NCBI GenBank assembly: GCA_029204225.1
Contig: CM055092.1
Span: forward strand, 19,397,222 to 19,461,221
From: Diphasiastrum complanatum
Lineage: Eukaryota > Streptophyta > Lycopodiopsida > Lycopodiales > Lycopodiaceae
Reading direction: 5' to 3'
DNA: 64,000 nucleotides
Position numbers and translations under genes: made by a program. Each line of letters starts with the position of its first letter. The first letter of the stretch is position 1. Below the pieces are notes generated by a model. It was given only the letters and a program-made list of their open reading frames with translations. It was not told the origin of the DNA and did not search any database. Of this stretch, positions 1-10,690 are shown one piece after another.

Positions 1-845
1 TTAGTGGAGATGATTTAGAAGGTGTTGAGAAAACTAAGCTAGATCTATCCAAAGAGTTCAAGATGGTAGATCTCGGGCTTTTGCACTTCATTTTTGGTAT
101 GGAAGTACTTAGATCTTTAGATTATGTCTTCATTTGTCAATCTAAGTATGCCATTTCATTACTCAATAGATTTAACATGCATGGATGCAAGCATGTAGAG
201 ACTCCTATGGAGCATGATGTAAAAGTGACTAATAAAGAGGACGAAAGATCCTTCAAGGGCATCACTCTTTATAGGCAACTTGTTGGCTCCTTAATGTGGA
301 TAACCATAACAAGACCTGATCTTTGCTATAGTGTTTGCAAGCTTAGTCAAAATATGCAAGATCCATTAGTTATCCATTGGAAATGTGCCAAAAGAATATT
401 GAGATATATCTCGGGCACACTATATTTTGGGATCCTTTATAAAGGTGAATCCATTAACTTGCATGCTTTTAGTGATTCAGATTTTGCAGGGGACAAGAAG
501 GATAGAAAGTCAACAAGTGCCTTTGCAACTTTCATTGGAGAAGGTGTGGTTTCTTGGCTATCAAAGAAGCAAGAAACAATATCTCTTTCATCAACTGAGG
601 CCGAGTACAAGGCTCTAACAACCAAAACCAAGGAAGTACTATGGATCAATAGGTTGCTTGAGGAGCTCAAAGTGATCAGATCAAGTGTCATTCCACTCAT
701 CTACAATGACAACATCTCAGCCCAACACCTAGCATCCAATCCAATCTACCATGCAAGGAGCAAACACCTGTTTCAAGTGAAGAATGCATAGCTGATATAT
801 TGACAAAGCCTCTTCAAAAGAATTCTTTTTTGAAGCTTAGATCAG
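1..845 (+). pseudogene. 3' end of a Ty1/Copia pol gene (RT end and RNase H), truncated by the window edge
   Basis: The reading frame is open from base 3 and runs to a stop at 789-791. It shows the end of a Copia reverse transcriptase (ITRPDLCYSV, then a KRILRYISGTL-like stretch) and RNase H motifs ([19 protein letters not shown]). Close to the end the frame breaks. The expected terminal block (ADILTKPL) is found in the next frame from about 784, so a small deletion has removed part of the RNase H tail. A purine-rich tract (about 876-889) and a possible LTR start follow. The 5' part of the element lies outside the window. Family assignment is secure; the element is not functional as seen. Confidence 0.88.
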
Positions 846-891
846 CCCCTAGTAAAGCTATATCATCTAGCTAGATTGTGAGGAGGAGTAT

Positions 892-1180
892 TGAAATTTC
901 ACAATTCTAGCTTGACCAATTTTGGTCACATGCATTGTAATTGGCAAGATGGCCATGTACATAGATGCTACACGTGCCAAATCACATAGGATGCTTTCCA
1001 ATAAGTTCATTCCTCATATTACATTGTGATAGCATCTTTGAAATGAGGCAAAAATGTGTTGGGATAGGCTAGAGAAATTCTAGGATCTAAACATAGCATG
1101 TTTTACATTGTTTTTGGGTCTCGAGATCTTGACCCCAAGTTAGGGTGGATCCAATGACCTATTAGGATAGATGTTAGGGT
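892..1180 (+). repeat. putative start of the 3' LTR of the left-edge Copia element
   Basis: After the purine-rich tract the sequence begins with TG and shares the general layout of the neighbouring Copia LTR start, with an early AGCTTG block, but is otherwise divergent. It is cut at 1180/1181 by insertion of the next Copia element. I could not find its other copy, so the LTR assignment is inferred from position only. Confidence 0.4.
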
Positions 1181-2006
1181 TGCTGAATTTCACACGTGTG
1201 GACTGTCCACAACATGTACTTGTGATCTCTTAAGGTGTGTAAATGCACCAAGATCAAGATTAGATTGAGATTCAAGATCTATCTTTGATTCTATGGCAAA
1301 AACACACTACTACATGCATTCATTCACTTCCAACTCTCACTCACACGTGTGGGAAGTGTTCCAAAAGTATTCTAAGTAAAAACAAGCTGCTCTCCTCGGG
1401 TAGAGAGATAAAAACCATCATGAGCTCTCAGGTAGAGAGAGAAAACTAGAAATTCAATGACACTCAAAATCCACTCAATCTCAAAATCAATTAGATCCAA
1501 AATGAGGAGTACAATGATACTAATAGATTCATGAGCTACCACTATGCTTAACTATGATTGGATCACACTTTGCCACCTCTTAATCCTATTGGACCATTGA
1601 TCCATGCACCTCTAAATTCTATTGGACTATATTCAAGCACACCTCAAATTCCTATTGGACCACACATGGTTCCACCTCTAAATCCTATTGGACCTCTTAA
1701 ACTTCATCAAACAAAAGCATTACACTTGTCTACACTCTAATTGGCACAAGTTTGGCCTCCTACTCTATTTTGGCTCAATAGTGGCATTACAAGTGGAAAT
1801 GGATAATTTGCCATCTATGCCAAATTTGACCCTATCAACATCCTACACCTAAATGCTTGACTATGAAATTCTATGAGACCCCTATATCAAACATTTTGAT
1901 TTACTTTACAATTCTCCACACGTGGGAACATCCTCCACACATGTGAGATCACTTACAAACTTCTATCATAAAAAATACCAAGCTAGAGTTTTGCTAATTT
2001 CTCACA
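1181..2006 (-). repeat. 3' LTR of the Copia derivative
   Basis: The LTR is direct-repeated at 5466-6292 and has TG..CA ends in element orientation. It contains four copies of a 33-bp unit with the core CCTATTGGACC, starting at 1585, 1618, 1651 and 1684. Because 33 is a multiple of three, this creates a spurious 60-codon plus-strand ORF at 1558-1740, which is not a gene. Confidence 0.93.
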
Positions 2007-2713
2007 CTCCTCCTCAAAAAATAGCTTGGAAAGGTACTAGATCACTTGAGAAGTTTGTAAATATTTTTGAGTGGATCCTTTGGTACGCATAAGAAGTGAA
2101 GATCAGCCAAGGAATCCATCATAGCAGCACCCTCACCATATCCATGATAAGATCTCTTTGGTAGAGATCTCTTGCCAATGCCTTTGAAGAGTGCTCCACC
2201 AATATGCCACTATGATCATGGGCTTCCTCCATGCTTGATGATGATCTTTGTTTTGAAAGTTCCACTTGCATGATGGATGCACCATAAATAGAGAAATCTA
2301 AGGCTTCCAAGCCTCATAAGGATCATGGAGATCAAGATCATAAGATGTGAAACAATGATGATTATCAAGATTATGCTTTCTAGCTTGACTAGTCCACATA
2401 CAATGAACTATATCCATGATGGATCTAATCTTGATATCAAAGACTATCTTGATCTCTTTTAGGCTAGTTACTCTCTCAAGGATGTAAGTGTCCACTTTGG
2501 ATGCTTCACTTAATCTCAAGAGGAGTTTACAATTTGCCTCAAAACATGTGAAAACATTATTTTCAAAAAAGTGAGTACCAAGCTCAATCTTGTTCTTACT
2601 AGAACCAAGAGCATACTTTTGACAATACAATATCTTGCTTTCAAAAAGTATTGGAAACACATCTAAGTCAATAATGACAAGAAACATGTCCAGACCATAA
2701 GCATCATACAAAA
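2007..2713 (-). other. unassigned interior of the Copia derivative, in the place of RT/RNase H
   Basis: This stretch lies between the remnant integrase and the 3' LTR, where RT and RNase H should be. A minus-strand frame (2298-2876) and a smaller one (2119-2310) are open but show no retroelement motif that I recognise. They could be heavily decayed pol sequence or captured foreign sequence. Confidence 0.45.
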
Positions 2714-3628
2714 CTAGTATAGTTTTTCTTGAACTTTGAGATCCAAAAAATTCAATGAAGCAAGGTAGCATTTCAAGCAAAGGAAGAGAAGCATATATGA
2801 ATGTGTTGTGTAGATACAACATGAAAGATGCCCCTCTTTGCCCTGTAAGGTGAGCCATAAAGACTCGACCATGCATCTTGAAGATCTTCTTGAAATCATA
2901 TGAAGAATAAACTCCTCCTCACACATTGGCCCCATCATAACTTGAATACCTTCAAAAAAGATAACTTGTGATGCTTCTTGAGAAGCCTTGATCTCGGCCA
3001 CTTCCAAGATTGAATCTTCATGCAATATGACATCTCTATTCACAATCACTTTTGAAATAGAGAGTGTAAAGACACTAAAGGCCTCCTTGATGGATGAGTA
3101 TCCAATCATGATCCATGAGCTTGGATCATCCTTCCTTCTTGTTTCCAAGGAAATATGTGCAAAGCAAGCACTACCAAGCTCACTAAGGTGATCAACCTTG
3201 GGCTTCATCTTGAATAAAACTTCATATGGTGCTATTCCTTCAAGAGCTCCAAAACTCCTCAAAGCTTTGATCTTCAATGAGAATTTCTTCTCAACATATG
3301 CTTTGAATAATAAGAAATAATCATACACCATAATACTTGAAGAGAGAAGATATGTGCATTTTGTGTGATCATCCTCCTTTGAGATATTGGACATATAAGA
3401 AACATCAAGAGAGTTTGCACTCTCACTTGGATCCAATTTGTAGATGCCTTCAAATCTTGATCCATATGCAAGGATCTCACCATCCTTCTTAATCACACAA
3501 TTGTCAATATTGAAATTGACATCAAAGCCACTATCAAGAAGTTGGCCAACACTTAAGATGTTCTTTGTAAGCTTTGGGAACAAAAGAACATTGTTGAGAA
3601 AGAGATCTTTAGAAGATGCAAGCTTCAA
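2714..3628 (-). pseudogene. Copia protease C-terminus and remnant integrase
   Basis: The frame follows directly from the gag-protease frame to its right, after a stop. It begins with the end of the protease-to-integrase linker (NILSVGQLLDSG, a typical Copia signature). It then jumps to a C-terminal integrase block (APYEVLFKMKP... SWIMIGYSS...) without the zinc-binding and catalytic D,D,E core. An internal deletion has therefore removed most of integrase. The frame decays into the unassigned interior toward 2714. Not functional. Confidence 0.75.
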
Positions 3629-3655
3629 GGGAATAATCCCTACTCCTTCAATATT

Positions 3656-4708
3656 TCACTCATGCTTACTTGCAATGTATATGGTCTTCTTGACTCCATT
3701 ATAAGGCATGATAGATGAAAAAGAGTGCTTGGAGCCACACATATGTGAAGATGCTCCACTATCAATATACCATGAGTCATCCTTGTTGAAGGTGGAAGAG
3801 GAGAAGCTTGATGCCATAAGAGAGCCTTCTCCATCACTTGCAATATAGTCTTCTTTCTCATTGGTGATGTTGGCTTGATTGAGTTGATTCTTCTTCTTGA
3901 AGCAATTGGTGGCATAATGGCCTTTCTTGCCACAATAAAAGCACTTGATCTTCTTCTTCTTGAGATTTGAAGTAGAAGCATGATAGGTATCCTCCTCCTC
4001 CTCTTCATCTTGGTCTTTAGCTTTGTCATTAGAGAAGTGATGGTGTTGCTTCTTACTCCTCTCTTTGTGCTTGGCAAATAGAACTTTGCCATCATCATGA
4101 TTGAGTGATAGCTTGTCCATCCTCAAGAGTTTGTACTCTTGTCTTGATTCTTCAAAAATAAGCACACTTTGAAGGGCCTCCAAACTTGGTAGCTCCTCCT
4201 TAATGGCATAGGATTGGACAAGGTTTTCATGTTCATCTCTCAAGCCATTGAGAATGACTTGGACTAGCTCACTTTGATTGATTGATTCACCAATACATGC
4301 AAGCTCCCTATGAATATCCTTGACTCTCAAAACATAATTAGATGCACTCTCATCACTCTTTTGACTACTTTGGAATATTTGATTTCTAAGAGTGAGGAGC
4401 CTAGAGGTGTTCTTAGCCTCATAGATGGACTTGAGACAATCCCAAGCTTCCTTGGATGTAGAACAATCACCAATCTCCCTCAATATCTCATTAGAGACAT
4501 TCATCTTAATGTAGTGGAGAGCCATCTTAGCCCTCTTCTTGTATTTTTGTACTTCTTGAAGGACTTGAGGCTCCTCCTCAATCCCAAGTACAATGTCCAT
4601 CACATCTTGGAGTATCAAGATGGACTCCATCCTCAACTTCCATATTGAATAATTGGAAGTAGACAATCTCTCACTTGGTTGCAACAAGTATGAACTCATT
4701 GAAGTCAT
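3656..4708 (-). CDS. Copia Gag with start of protease
   Basis: This is a 350-codon frame with a Copia-type Gag (UBN2/retrotran_gag-like): an N-terminal W-containing region (about residues 20-60), the SKEAWDCLKSIY block near 90, and an alpha-helical middle. A basic and acid-rich linker precedes the CCHC zinc knuckle CFYCGKKGHYATNC (about 255-268). The protease begins near residue 310 with the aspartyl motif DSGASSHM. The start ATG at 4706-4708 is followed by a well-formed Gag N-terminus. The primer site lies about 750 bp upstream at 5453-5465. Gag would coat the element RNA; the protease would process the polyprotein. A stop at 3656 separates this from the rest of the protease, so the polyprotein is broken. 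Confidence 0.85.
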   Translation of the reverse strand: MTSMSSYLLQPSERLSTSNYSIWKLRMESILILQDVMDIVLGIEEEPQVLQEVQKYKKRAKMALHYIKMNVSNEILREIGDCSTSKEAWDCLKSIYEAKNTSRLLTLRNQIFQSSQKSDESASNYVLRVKDIHRELACIGESINQSELVQVILNGLRDEHENLVQSYAIKEELPSLEALQSVLIFEESRQEYKLLRMDKLSLNHDDGKVLFAKHKERSKKQHHHFSNDKAKDQDEEEEEDTYHASTSNLKKKKIKCFYCGKKGHYATNCFKKKNQLNQANITNEKEDYIASDGEGSLMASSFSSSTFNKDDSWYIDSGASSHMCGSKHSFSSIMPYNGVKKTIYIASKHE

Positions 4709-5452
4709 GTAAAGTGGAGATAAATAAAAGTGATGAACAGAAAATGTTGCTTCTCTCTCACTATAGGATCCAATAATGGTGTGCTACCATCTCCTATGCA
4801 AGATCTTGCAACAAACGGTGAGATGATTCTCACTAGCTATCTCAATCTCTCCAAAACTAGATCTACTTCACATCAAATGATGGAGTATGGGCAAAGTTAG
4901 GATCAAACACTCTTAGCACGTGTGAAATACACTAAGAAACCAAATTTGACTCAAATACAATGATATTGCATGAAACAAAATGGCTAAGATCTCAAAACAG
5001 TGCCTAGATCACATATAGATGAGATTGGTAAGCATTCAACTGTGATTTTGGATCAAACAAGCAATCTCTTGACCAAAAGAAATGTGTCCACCCATGTCTA
5101 GGTGCCCTACCTAACCCTCTTCAAAAGATTATAACTTTTGATTGGCTCAACCAAATGGAATGAAACTGATTGCATTAGAAACTAGACAAAAATCGCTTCA
5201 AAACAAGCTATGTAGCAAGATTTTTGGATCAAACATGAAAGAGAACTCCCAAACTGAAATTGGATGTTCCTCAAACGTGTCTGAGCACCTGATTTCGTAC
5301 AGTACCAGGTCAGACCCAATCAATGTCCTTTTGATATCTTTTGATCCAAAATTGAACAAGATAGCTAGGAAAATGGGCCTTGACAATTTCTAGCTCAAGA
5401 TTGATGAATAGTTTTCACTCAAATGGATCAAAATGCATGGTAACCTTAGGTA

Positions 5453-5465
5453 GGCTCTGATACCA
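5453..5465 (-). promoter_or_regulatory. primer-binding site (initiator tRNA-Met type)
   Basis: The minus strand reads TGGTATCAGAGCC immediately after the CA end of the 5' LTR, the standard tRNA-Met complement of Copia elements. It fixes both element orientation and the LTR boundary. Confidence 0.9.
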
Positions 5466-6292
5466 TGTTGAATTTCACATGTGTGGACTGTCCACAACAT
5501 GTACTTTTGATCTCCTAAGGTGTGTAGATGCACCAAGATCAAGATTAGATTGAGATTCAAGATCTATCTTTGATTCTATGGCAAAAACACACTACTACAT
5601 GCATTCATTCACTTCCAACTCTCACTCACACATGTGGGAAGTGTTCCAAAAGTATTCTAAGTAAAAACAAGCTGCTCTCCTCGGGTAGAGAGAGAAAAAC
5701 CATCATGAGCTCTCGGGTAGAGAGAGAAAACTAGAAATTCAATGACACTCAAAATCCACTCAATCTCAAAATCAATTAGATCCAAAATGAGGAGTACAAT
5801 GATACTAATAGATTCATGAGCTATCACTATGCTTAACTATGATTGGATCACACTTTGCCACCTCTTAATCCTATTGGACCATTGATCCATGCACCTCTAA
5901 ATTCTATTGGACTATATTCAAGCACACCTCAAATTCCTATTGGACCACACATGGTTCCACCTCTAAATCCTATTGGACCTCTTAAAACTCATCAAACAAA
6001 AGCATTACACTTGTCTACACTCTAATTGGCACAAGTTTGGCCTCCTACTCTATTTTGGCTCAATAGTGGCATTACAAGTGGAAATGGATAATTTGCCATC
6101 TATGCCAAATTTGACCCTATCAACATCCTACACCTAAATGCTTGACTATGAAATTCTATGAGACCCTTATATCAAACGTTTTGATTTACTTTACAATTCT
6201 CCACACGTGGGAACATCCTCCACACATGTGAGATTCACTGACAAACTTCTATCATAAAAAATACCAAGCTAGATTTTTGCAAATTTCTCACA
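5466..6292 (-). repeat. 5' LTR of the Copia derivative
   Basis: This partner of 1181-2006 also carries the 33-bp repeat block and the derived 60-codon spurious ORF (5843-6025). Its right end is 13 bp from an inverted partial copy of the same LTR. Confidence 0.93.
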
Positions 6293-6305
6293 AGGGTTGG
6301 GGTAT

Positions 6306-6823
6306 TGTGAGAAATTGGCAAAAATCTAGCTTGGTATTTTTTATGATAGAAGTTTGTGAGTGAATCTCACATGTGTGGAGGATGTTCCCACGTGTGGAGA
6401 ATTGTAAAGTAAATCAAAATGTTTGATATAGGAGTCTCATAGAATTTCATAGTCAAGCATTTAGGTGTAGGATGTTGATAGGGTCAAATTTGGCATAGAT
6501 GGCAAATTATCCATTTCCACTTGTAATGCCACTATTGAGCCAAAAAAGAGTAGGAGGCCAAACTCATGCCAATTAGAGTGTACACAGGTGTAATGCTTTT
6601 GTTTGATGAAGTTGAAGAGGTCCAATAGGATTTAGAGGTGGAACCATGAGTGGTCCAATAGAATTTGAGGTTTGCTTGAAAATGGTCCAATAGAATTTAG
6701 AGGTGCATGGATCAATGCTCCAATAGGATTAAGAGGTGGAAAAGTGTGGTCCAATCATAGTTAAGCATAGTGGTAGCTCATGGATCTACTAGTATCATTG
6801 TACTCCTCATTTGGATCTAATTG
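6306..6823 (+). repeat. truncated LTR in inverted orientation
   Basis: From the first TGTGAGAAA this is the reverse complement of 5773-6292, including the 33-bp repeats. Homology stops abruptly after GGATCTAATTG at 6823, so about 310 bp of the LTR end is missing. With the adjacent 5' LTR it makes an inverted repeat of about 520-bp arms with a 13-bp spacer. It is more diverged from the two intact LTRs than they are from each other, so it is probably an older insertion next to which the complete element landed. Confidence 0.88.
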
Positions 6824-9060
6824 TGAAATCCAATTTTGGTGCTGTAAGCACAATTCACATAATCAAGTTAAGTTTTAGACACACATGGCTAAATTAATGA
6901 GTTACTCTCATATCATAATTTTGAGATTTTAGATGTAAATGTAAGGACATTAACGGTTTCAAAATGAGGTAGCTAAGTTATAATTGAGAGTATAATTCTT
7001 AGGTTAAAACAAAGTAAGGTTTTTTAATTAGTTTATGTGCTTTCTTTCAAGGAATGAGGAGATAGCATGCCAATTTAGTACATGTAAATAAAAGATTAGA
7101 AATAATGATATTGTTGCTCTTTGCTTTTAACATACTGGTAGTGAAGAATCTTTTGAAATTACTACAGTAGTTCTAGTTGCTCTTACTTCTCTAGAGACAC
7201 CCTAAGAAAACCCATACTTCCTACTTTGAACTGGCATGGAAAGAGACAGCCAGACCTTTATGATCAAGGTATTCCTTCTCATATACCATGGCAGCATATT
7301 CATTTCTCAAATATGCTTTCGTAAGTTTGAAAAATATGTCACTCCTTACCTTTGTGAATATCAACACATTAAAGGCATTTGTCATCTTGCTAGATTTTAT
7401 ATTTGAAATTATTATCAAACTCTTAGAAAATGGTTATGGGTAACCATGGAAAGGAAACAATATATAGGTTTTCAATTGAGAATTTAAATGTTTTTGAACA
7501 AAGTTTTACGAAGCATGTCCTAAATTAATGGTGGTAGTGTTTATATGTGTACATAATAAAAAAACAAATGCAATCTGTGAAAATCTTGATTTTCTAATTT
7601 CCATTGCTTTCAATACTAATAAAGGTAGTAGTATTGCATATCACGCATGTAATATGTCTCCCCTTCCAAGTTGAATAGTTGCTTGAGGTAAGTCTATCAT
7701 TGCTCTCCAACATGCAGCCTCCATTTGTAACCATGTTGCAAACAAGGGAGCTTAAATTCCACTTAATTTACGTACATTTTTTGCTTATTTTGAATATAAG
7801 CTCTACAATATTACGATAGAAGTCATCAATAGCAAATTTTGAATCAAAATATGAAGAGGCAAGAAAAAGCAATAGGTTTACGAAGTGCACACAAGAAAAC
7901 TCACTTAAAAGCATGTTAAAAAATGAATCTTCATTCTCATGCACATATACCAAATCTTGAATCAAAATATGAAAAGGCAAGAAAAAACAATAGGTTTACG
8001 AAGTGCACACAAGCTCACTTAAAAGCATGTTAAAAAGTGAATCTTCATTCTCATGCACATGTTCGATTCTTTGTGCCCACAAATTAATAATACCAAAAAG
8101 CATTATCATGTACCTATAAGTTTAAAAAAAAGTGATAACAATCACAATAATACAGAAATCATTCAAAAAATATTGCATTGATATAAGATTAGAAAATGCT
8201 TTTTGGTTTCCAAGGGGATTCTCAAACTTGGGACCAAAGAAACTTTGGATGGCAAGCTAACCAACAAAGCCAACCCCATTGGGTTAAGATTAGAAAATGA
8301 TTGCATTGTAAGTTCAAGGCATTACTAGCATCAAGAAATTTGAAGGAAAAATCAAGGTACCAACTTCTTTGAATTGTAAATTCATTGTTGTTTATGGCTT
8401 GTTGACAAATACATTTTGCTATTTCTCGTCATATTTTAATGTGTTGTTACCTTTGGTAGGTACATAACATATATTAATATGCTGAAGCAAATTATGCTTT
8501 GCCTAAGTTGATTGACATGGGAGCAAGTGAGAGAATGCCACTTGATTTCAAGATCTCGAGAGTAGCTTATTTTTGATTTTATTACAATCTTCAGGTCCCT
8601 TTATGCCATTGATTGGAGTTGAACACTTGACATTAAGAAGAAAAAATGAGGCCTTTATGAACATGCCACACTTCTAACACTTCATGACTTCGATAGACGA
8701 ATCAAGTTGATTTGATGATGTGCCGAAATCTCAAAGTTTGTCACGTATTAAAATTAGCTTTTCATTTTCCAATACCACAAAAGGTTGTTATGCCATAGCA
8801 TGAGCCACTGTATCATGTGAATCATTCACAACCATTCAACTTTCTCACGTAAAACTTGTATAGTCTATGTGATAATGCAAGTACCAAAATGTGTAGTCTA
8901 TATGGCAACTCAGGTATCAAACCATCACTGTCATGAACAATATCCACTTTTAAGATATTAAATTGTATTTTTGTGGATACATTACATGTTTAATAGGTTG
9001 AAAAGTTCATATTATAAAATAGATAAGATATTTTAACACTTTTGAGAATATTTTAGAATT
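6824..9060. other. AT-rich intergenic DNA
   Basis: I see no gene here. Short ORFs (for example 7221-7418 and 7768-7980, minus) have no recognisable motif. The only structure I support is the tandem duplication at 7834-8061. Confidence 0.6.
7834..8061. repeat. tandem duplication, period 118 bp, two copies
   Basis: Copy 1 starts near 7834 (AAATTTTGAATCAAAATATG) and copy 2 near 7952. They differ by a few substitutions and a 4-bp deletion. No coding function is seen. Confidence 0.85.
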
Positions 9061-9290
9061 TTTTTTGTAACCTCCAAACATAGTACGCCGACGTGCTAAG
9101 TGAAATAGCTAGAATTTTTATTTTTTTTGCAGCCTTAAAAAATAGCATGCCAGCGTGCTAAGTGAAATAGAAAAAAAAAAAAAAAATTAGCTCCAAAGAT
9201 GGCACGCCCGCGTGCAAGTTTTTTTTTTTTTTTTCCCCTAGCCGAATCACCTAGCATGCGATCTTTGGAGGCTGAAAAAAAATAAATTTC
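9061..9290. repeat. clustered palindromic repeat, MITE-like
   Basis: Three direct, imperfect copies of a unit reading roughly CCTCCAAAGATGGCACGCC-GCGTGCTAAG start near 9070, 9131 and 9191. They are separated by poly-A/T runs. A fourth copy near 9251-9280 is in the opposite orientation. Each unit contains a small palindrome (GCACGCnnGCGTGC type). The opposed end copies, flanked by T-runs and A-runs, give the block terminal-inverted-repeat character. Confidence 0.6.
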
Positions 9291-9732
9291 AAATTTTTCT
9301 TCATTTGGGATTTGACTATGGGATTTTTAACTATGTACCAAACCACAATTCTTAATAATATAAATTCAAGTAGTGGCATAAAAAAAGTAGCACACATGGT
9401 GCTGTCTTTTTGTTGAATTATGGCAAAAACGAAACTTGCAAAACTTGCAAAAATTATTCGCAAAATGGCAAGGCCCTTTTGAATCTTGGCAAGAACTCAT
9501 GTACACAAAATAGAGATCATTCATCAAAATTAGCACATGGTAGACCTTGCAATATGATTGGATCCTTCATTATGAACCTTATAATGTGTTGGGACCCCCC
9601 ATGATCCATGAGAGTGATAGGGTGTGATGCACTACTTCCATTTTTGGATCCCTGCAAAATAGGACATGTGTGGACTCATGATGAACATCACCAAAATAGC
9701 TAGCTAGCTTTTATCATTTTTCACATACTAGG

Positions 9733-9975
9733 CTATGTAAATACCAACATTACTAAATGTTCATAGGAATGTGGTAAACTAATTAGTAATGTCATAATAG
9801 CGTCTGAATCAGAAATTGGAGAGCTTACAACTGCTAAATGATTAAGCACATACTTAAGGTGGTTTACATGATCACCGATTGTGCAAGATTTTGACATTTT
9901 ATTTACAAAAAACTTCTTTTTCAAATAGAACCACAAAGTAACATTATGAGTTTCATAAATACTTGGCAATATCAC
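9733..9975 (-). pseudogene. Copia Gag fragment
   Basis: This is an 80-codon open stretch with the arrangement typical of Copia Gag (UBN2): a CTIGDHVNHL helix, then LAVVSSPISDSDAIMTLLISLP, then SYEHLV. There is no surrounding zinc knuckle, protease or LTR. It is an isolated, decayed piece, and its strand differs from that of the RT scrap just to the right. Confidence 0.65.
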
Positions 9976-10477
9976 TTTACATTATACAATTTTAAAAAGC
10001 CATGTAAGTGAACTTAGTGTCAACAAATTCAAGCTTTGACAATACAACATGTAGACTCCTATCTTTGCATCTCCTTGTATCCATTGATGTAGTTTTTATG
10101 TTGCCAAAAGTCATAGAAGAATGCAATGCTTATTAAAGTGGTGGGGAAGCTTTGAGTCTACAAGTCGAACCTAAGCATCTTAGCTATCGTCATAAAAAAG
10201 AGAACAATTATGAAAAGAAATCCATGAGGCTTAGTGTCACAGAGCCAATTATTCCCGGCACACTTTGTTGGTTGTCTGAGAATTTGTGTTTGACTCGGGG
10301 ACTTTTTGCCACAGCTGACCAGAGGCAACGATTTCATTTCACTGTGAGGCTGCAAACTGCAACAAGAATGTGGACTGCTCCATGGGTTTTAACAAAAGCC
10401 ACTCACTCCTTAATGACTCCCTTAAGTGTGCTTTAACAAAAGCTACTTGCGAAATAAATAGTATTTAATAAGATAGC

Positions 10478-10690
10478 TCTAATTTTGATGGCTCTATCTC
10501 AAAGTGTAAAGCCAAACTTGTGACTAAAGGCTACTCTCAAGTACAAGGAATTGATTATACATAGACTTTTAGTCCTATAATCAAAGTGCAATAAATCAAA
10601 ATCTTACTCTGGCCGCGTCAAAAGATGAAATCCATCAAATGAAGACATCTATAATTTATAACTTACTGGTTTTGAAATCAAAGAGGTATG
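10478..10690 (+). pseudogene. decayed Copia reverse transcriptase fragment
   Basis: The translation shows a Copia RT start, KCKAKLVTKGYSQVQGIDY, then a stop, then TFSPIIK. After a frameshift comes LAASKDEIHQMKT, where the intact family has the QMDVKTAFLNG catalytic block. At least one stop and one frameshift are present. Confidence 0.75.

Larger units (their letters stand above)
1181..6292 (-). mobile_element. Copia LTR retrotransposon, complete ends but lacking RT and RNase H; TSD AGGGT
   Basis: Two direct LTRs of about 826 bp bound a 3.46 kb interior. The 5 bp before the left LTR (1176-1180) and after the right LTR (6293-6297) are both AGGGT, a perfect target-site duplication. On the minus strand the order is 5' LTR (right), a tRNA-Met-type primer site touching it, gag with zinc knuckle, protease, a shred of integrase, about 0.7-0.9 kb of unrecognised sequence, a purine-rich tract (2007-2015), and the 3' LTR (left). 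No reverse transcriptase YVDD block or RNase H block is present, so the element would need enzymes from a relative. By-eye comparison of the LTRs gives about 16 substitutions and one indel (about 2%). Confidence 0.93.

Noticed and set aside
1558-1740. 60-codon ORF repeated at 5843-6025
   Set aside because: It lies inside the LTR and exists because of the 33-bp repeats; it has no coding character.
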